Assembly: GCF_025755255.1 (NCBI RefSeq)
Contig: NZ_JALIEB010000023.1
Span: forward strand, 1 to 53,496
Direction of reading: 5' to 3'
Source: Roseobacter sinensis
GTDB taxonomy: Bacteria > Pseudomonadota > Alphaproteobacteria > Rhodobacterales > Rhodobacteraceae
Length of the DNA: 53,496 nucleotides
In this document: piece after piece, positions 36,801-42,800 of the stretch
Layout: each line of letters starts with the position of its first letter
Position numbering within the stretch: position 1 is the first letter of the stretch
Program-made: the position numbers and the translations under genes
The notes under the pieces: model-generated
The model's input: only the letters and a program-made list of their open reading frames with translations
The model's database searches: none
What the model was told of the DNA's origin: nothing

Positions 36801-39800
36801 TTTGCGTCGCTTGGCATCACGATTGGCGCGGGCGGCACCGACGACTGGGTCAAACTGGTCTATGGTGTGCGAGACGGCGGCGTGACCGTCGAGTTCGCAT
36901 CGCAAGGTTCGCTGACCTCGGGCAACCAACTGGTCCCGGTGACCTATCCGGTCGACGCCACCGAAGCGGCGGCGGATCTGGTGTTCCGCTTCGATGTCAA
37001 CAAATCGAGCACCACGGTGGGTTTGGAAGGTCTTCCAACGCTCACAGGCTATGTGACGTTGCTCGATAGTGCCGGCAATGAACTTCAGACGGTGAGCACC
37101 GATGAGAAGGTCATCACCGGGTCGCTTCTGTCCTCGCTCAATGGTCAAAACCCATTGACCGGAGGAACAGGCGGCGTGACCTATGGTGTGTCCGTCACGG
37201 AATGGGCCGGTGGCACCGGGAACAGCTTCACCGGCGAGTGGGACTACCTGGAAATCTCGGCACCGGACAATGCGCCGGAAGTGGATGCGGGGGTCACGGA
37301 CCAGGTCGCGACGGAGGCGAGCGAGCTCGACTTCACGCTGCCCCTGGATGTCTTCAAGGACGACAACGGTGTCGCGAACCTGACGCTTTCCGCGACGCTG
37401 GACGATGACAGCCCGCTGCCGGCGTGGCTGAGCTTCGATCCGGACACGGGCCGCTTCCTCGGCACGCCCGCCGATGGCGATGGCAGCATCACCGTCAAGG
37501 TCACGGCGGACGACGGGACGAATCCGCCTGTCTCCACCACCTTCGAGCTGACCGTCAACGACATCCCCGGACCGTTCATCTGGTCCCGCGATGCGGATGA
37601 GGACGGTGTCGGCACCCCGACCGATCAGATCGAGGCCTATGACCAGCCGGACGGCTATGTGCTGGCCAGCCTAGGCACCGACGATGACGATACGGACCCG
37701 ACCGTCTACGAGGGCGCGCCCGAGATCAACGACGGCAAGGACAACGATCAGGACGGCGACATCGACGAGGACAACGCCGACCCGGTTGCGGGGGCCGACA
37801 GCAAGACCGGCATGCCGGACAAGGCCGTCACCTTCACCCGGACCGAGCTGATGTCGAACGACAGCGACGCCGACGGCGACGCGCTGAGCTTCAGCATCGT
37901 GCCGGACAGCGGCGTGTCGGGCACCGTGTCCTATGACGCGGGTTCAGGGATCGTGACCTTCACGCCGGATGCGGGCTACACCGGCCCGGCGAGCTTCGAG
38001 TATCGGATCGCCGACGCCTTCGGTGGCGAGACCACGCAGACGGTCTCCATCGAGATCAGCGCGGACGCGGGCACCAACGCCACGCCTGTGGTGATCGCCA
38101 ACGACGATGTCAGCAGCTACGGCTCGCAGGATGCGGTCGAAGGCGACATGATCGTGGATGAGGAGACCCAGGTGGTGACCCTGCAGGGCAACGCCTGGAA
38201 GAAGGTCGCCCTCGACGGCGGTCTGACCACGATGGGGCCACAGACGCTGAGCCTGCTGGCCGAGAGCGGTCTGACCATCACCGAGGGCATGGTTCTGCGG
38301 TTCACGGTGAACTCGCCGGACATCCCGGAACTGATGGCAATCGGCTTCGACAACGACGAGGACTTCCGCAACCCGGGCACCGCGTTCTTCCAGCTCGGCG
38401 GCACGCAAAGGGTCGGTGACTGGAACCAGACCTATCGCGTCTACGACGAAAGCGTTCTGGGCACCGATGTGACCATCGAGATCGCGCTGGATGCCTATGT
38501 CGGCATGCAGTTCTCGAACATGGTGTTCATCAATGACCAGGACGCCAACCCCACGGCGGGCACATCGATCTATTCCAACATCGAGATCGTCACGCCGTCG
38601 GATGTGAACAGCGCCCCTGTTGCTGCGGAAGACGATCTTGTGATGGAGTCCGACGCGGCCCTGGTGATCGCGGCCAGCGAGCTTCTGGCCAATGACAGCG
38701 ACCCGGATGGCGACCTGCTGACCATCACGGCCGTGGGCAACGCCGTGAACGGCACGGTCACGCTACAGAACGGTCTCATCACCTTCGAGGCCGACGCGGA
38801 TTACGACGGACCGGCGAGCTTCGAATACACCATCGAGGATCCGTCTGGCGCCTCGTCGGTCACCACCGTGGATATCACGGTGCTGCCGCCGGGTGGGGGG
38901 GACATCGAGAAGGACATCAACTTCAACGACAACCCGATCGAATCCTACGACCGGCAGGACTCCAAGCCGGGCGCCGGCTTCGAGATCTCGCCCGCAGGCG
39001 ACAGCCTGACGCTGGATGGCAACGTCTGGAAGAAGACCGCGATCACCGATGGCCCCTACGAGGTCACCGAGAACACGGTGCTGCGCTTCGAGATGACCAT
39101 CTTGAACGACAGCGGCGAGATCGTCGGCATCGGTCTGGAGAACGACAATTCGTTCCGGAGCGCCAACGACGTGCTGTTCCAGCTCTTCGGCAGCCAGAAC
39201 TTCGCGACCTGGTCCAAGCAGGACTACAACGGCCAGTACGGCACCGTCGGTCAGCCGACCGCCTATGAGCTCTCTCTGGCGGATTACGCCGGGCAGTCGT
39301 TCCAGACGCTGGCCTTCATCAACGACGATGACGCAAACGGCACGTCGGCCGTCCAGTTCTCCAATGTGAAGCTGGTCGAAGTGCTGATCACCGATCCGGG
39401 CGACACCAATGCGCCAGAGATCTTCGGTGGCGAAATCGCCGATCAGGTGGTCACCCAGGATGCGCAGTTCGAGATCGACCTGCCGTTCTTCGACACCGAC
39501 ACGCCATTCGAGGATCTGACCTTCAGCTTCGTCAACCTGCCGGCCTTCGTGACCGAGGAGGATGGCCTGCTGACCGGCACGCCGACCAATGACGATGTGG
39601 GCGAGTACGACATTGCGGTCACGGCCACCGATCCGGAGGGCAACTCCACCACGGGGACCTTCACGCTCACGGTCGAGAACGTGAACGACGCGCCCGTGGT
39701 CACAGGTGTCTATGAAGATGTCGAGGCGATCATCAACAGTGAGATCGTGCTGGCGCTGCCGGACGGGCTCTTCGAAGATGTCGATGTGGGCACCGTTCTC

Positions 39801-42800
39801 ACCTACGCGGCCGAAGGGCTGCCGGAGGGTGTCACGATCGACGCGGCTACCGGCGAAATCTCTGGCACGCCGACGGAAAGTGGCGACTTCGAGATCACCA
39901 TCACGGCCTATGACGGCCCTGTGGGCGATCCCGGCACCCTGTCCGCCTCGACCAGCTTCACCATGGATGTGGCCAGCGGCCCGCCGCGCGAAGCGGTTCT
40001 GATCGAGGCGGAAGACTTCACCGCCTTCACCGATCCGAACGAGGCCTTCGAGGGGTTCTTCCGCAGCTTCGCCGGCCCGGCCTCCGGGCAGCAGGTGATC
40101 CGGGTGCCGGTGGGAGGCGATGGCTTCATCTCCACCGATCTGGACGCCGCAGGCGTGGTGCCGGGCTTCTACGACATCGCGGTCATCCACTTCGATGAAA
40201 GCGACGGCGCGGCGACGGTCACCATCAAGATGGATCTCGGCGACGGCAGCGATCCGGTCGATATCGGCTCTTTCGTCATGAACAAGACGGCTGTCGAGCT
40301 TCCGGGCCAGGGCAATGGCACGCAGGCGGCGAACATCACCTCTGCGGTCTTCCCGACGGTCAACATCCCGGCGGGCGCCAAGCTGATCATCGAGGGCCAG
40401 GCCCAGGGTGGCGAGGTGTTGCGGATCGACGCGGTGCGCTTCGACCCGATCGAGAACACGCCGCCGGCGATCAGCACGCCCGCCGAGGCGACCGTGGATG
40501 AGGGCACGCTGCTCGCAGCGGATGTGGACGCCACCGATCTGGAAGGCTCGGAGGTCACCTACGCCATCGTCGGCGGTGCGGATGCGGCGCTCTTCACCAT
40601 CGACCCGGTGACGGGGGAGGTCTCCTTCGTGACGGCGCCCGACTTCGAGGCGCCCGGCGATGCGGATCAGGACAACGTCTATGACGTGGTGGTCTCGGCC
40701 AGCGATGGCGACGTCGCCTCCGAGCAGGCGCTTGTCATCACCGTTGCCAATGTCGAGGAAGCACCGGAGTTCAGCAGCCCAACCGAAGTGGATGCGGCCG
40801 AGAACGACACCGCAGCCGCGACTGTCGCGGCGGTGGACCCGGATGGTCTGTCGGTCACCTACGCGCTTGCGGGCACCGGTGCGGATGAGGCGCTCTTCGC
40901 GGTCGATCCCATCACCGGAGTGGTCACCTTCCTGACAGCGCCGGACTTCGAGACCCCCGGCGATGCCGATCAGGACGGTGTCTACGAGGTGTCGGTCACG
41001 GCAAACGATGGCACGTCTCAGACGACCACCGATCTGCAGATCACGGTCACCGACGCCAATGACGCGCCCGTGGCCGACCCGGCACCGGAGGCACAACCGG
41101 CCATCATCGACGCGCCGCTGTCGCTCTCCATCGTGGGGCTGTTCTCAGATCAGGACATCGGCGACACGCTCACCTACACGCTGATCAGCGGAGCGCCTGC
41201 GGGCATTACCGAGGTCGACGCGAATGGCAATCTGGTTGGGACACCGACCGAGATCGGCCTCTTCAGCGTGGTGATCGAAGCCACGGACGGCACCGAAACC
41301 GTGCAGGCGACACTGCCACTGAATGTGGACGCGGCCGACAACACCTTCGGTCCGGTGGCGCCCTCGCAAGACCTCGACGGCGACCTGGTGATCAACTCGC
41401 TCGATGACGATGTCGATGGCGACGGGATCCTCAACGAGGCGGACAGCTTTGCCTATGACGCGGACAACGGCACGTTGCTCGCCGATGGGGAAAGCATCGA
41501 GCTCACCTTCGACGTGAACGGCACGCCCTATCAGAACGGCTTCACCGGTCTGTTGCAGGCGGGTCTGGCAGGCTCGTCGGCCCTCAAGGACTTCGACGAG
41601 GACACCGGCGCGACCAGCGTCGCGGGCGGCCTGCTGACCACAGCCACGACCACGGGGGACACCGGAGGCACCAATACGCCCGAAGATGACTTCCAGCTGG
41701 GCGTGAAGAACGCCGACTTCACGGTCGAAGCGCGGGTGATCAACCCGTTCGAGACCACACCGGCGGTCAGCTTCGACCAGATCGGGATCCACGTGGGTGT
41801 CGACAGCACGGACTTCGTGAAATTCGTCTTCGGCAACACGGTCGAGTTCTCTTCGCGGACCGACGATGTCGAGGCGAAGGCCACAGGCGGCAACCAGCCG
41901 TTGCCGGCCGTGCTCACCGGCACCGCGGACTTCTCGGCGGTCGACATCACGCTGACGGTGAACTCCACCAGCGCGACGGCCGCGACGATCACGGCGGTGG
42001 CGACCTTCCTCGACACCAATGGCGACCCGATTGCGGGCGCCTCGGGGGTCAGCTTCGGCTCGCTCAACGTGACCGGAGCACTGGCGGCCGCACTGGCGGA
42101 TGAAACCGTCGGTGTCGGCACCGGCTTCACCCATGTGCATGCCGGATCGAGCAGCTCGTTCAACGCGCAGCTCGACAGCTTCAAGGTCACGGCCACGGAT
42201 GGCGGCTCGGTCGATCCGTCGAATGCCCTTGCGGTCTTCGATGGGGAGGACGACCTCTTCACCGGCAACTCCTACGGGACCGATGAAGTGGGCTCGGCGG
42301 TGCTCGAAGTGATGACGGGCAACAACAACATCCAAAGCTCGAACTTCGGCCAGAACTCCTTCCAGCTGACCAACACCGGTGACAAGAACATCGCAGCCGT
42401 GTTCATCGACGTGAGCACAGCGCTCTATCCCGACAGTGTCTTCGACCCTGACGGGGCGGGCGGCGACAATGCGTTCAAGCCTTGGGGGATCAACTCCGGC
42501 GGTGCCGAGACCGGAGCCTCCATCACCGGCGGCACGGGCGGCTACTTCCTGCCCGGTCAGGACCCGCTGGCCAACACCACAGGCACCGGTCAGGCGTCGA
42601 ACGGCGGCTTCAAGGGAGCGATCGTCAAGTTCACCAACTTCAATAACGGTGAGACGGTCGGCTTCTCCGGCGACATGGATCCCAACTCCCTCGCCGGGCT
42701 GGACAAGGGCGGCAGCAACGGTGTTGACACCAACGCCATCAACGGCTGGGACGCGGGCGGCATCTCGGGGCACGAGATCATCGGGTCGACCTTCACGATC

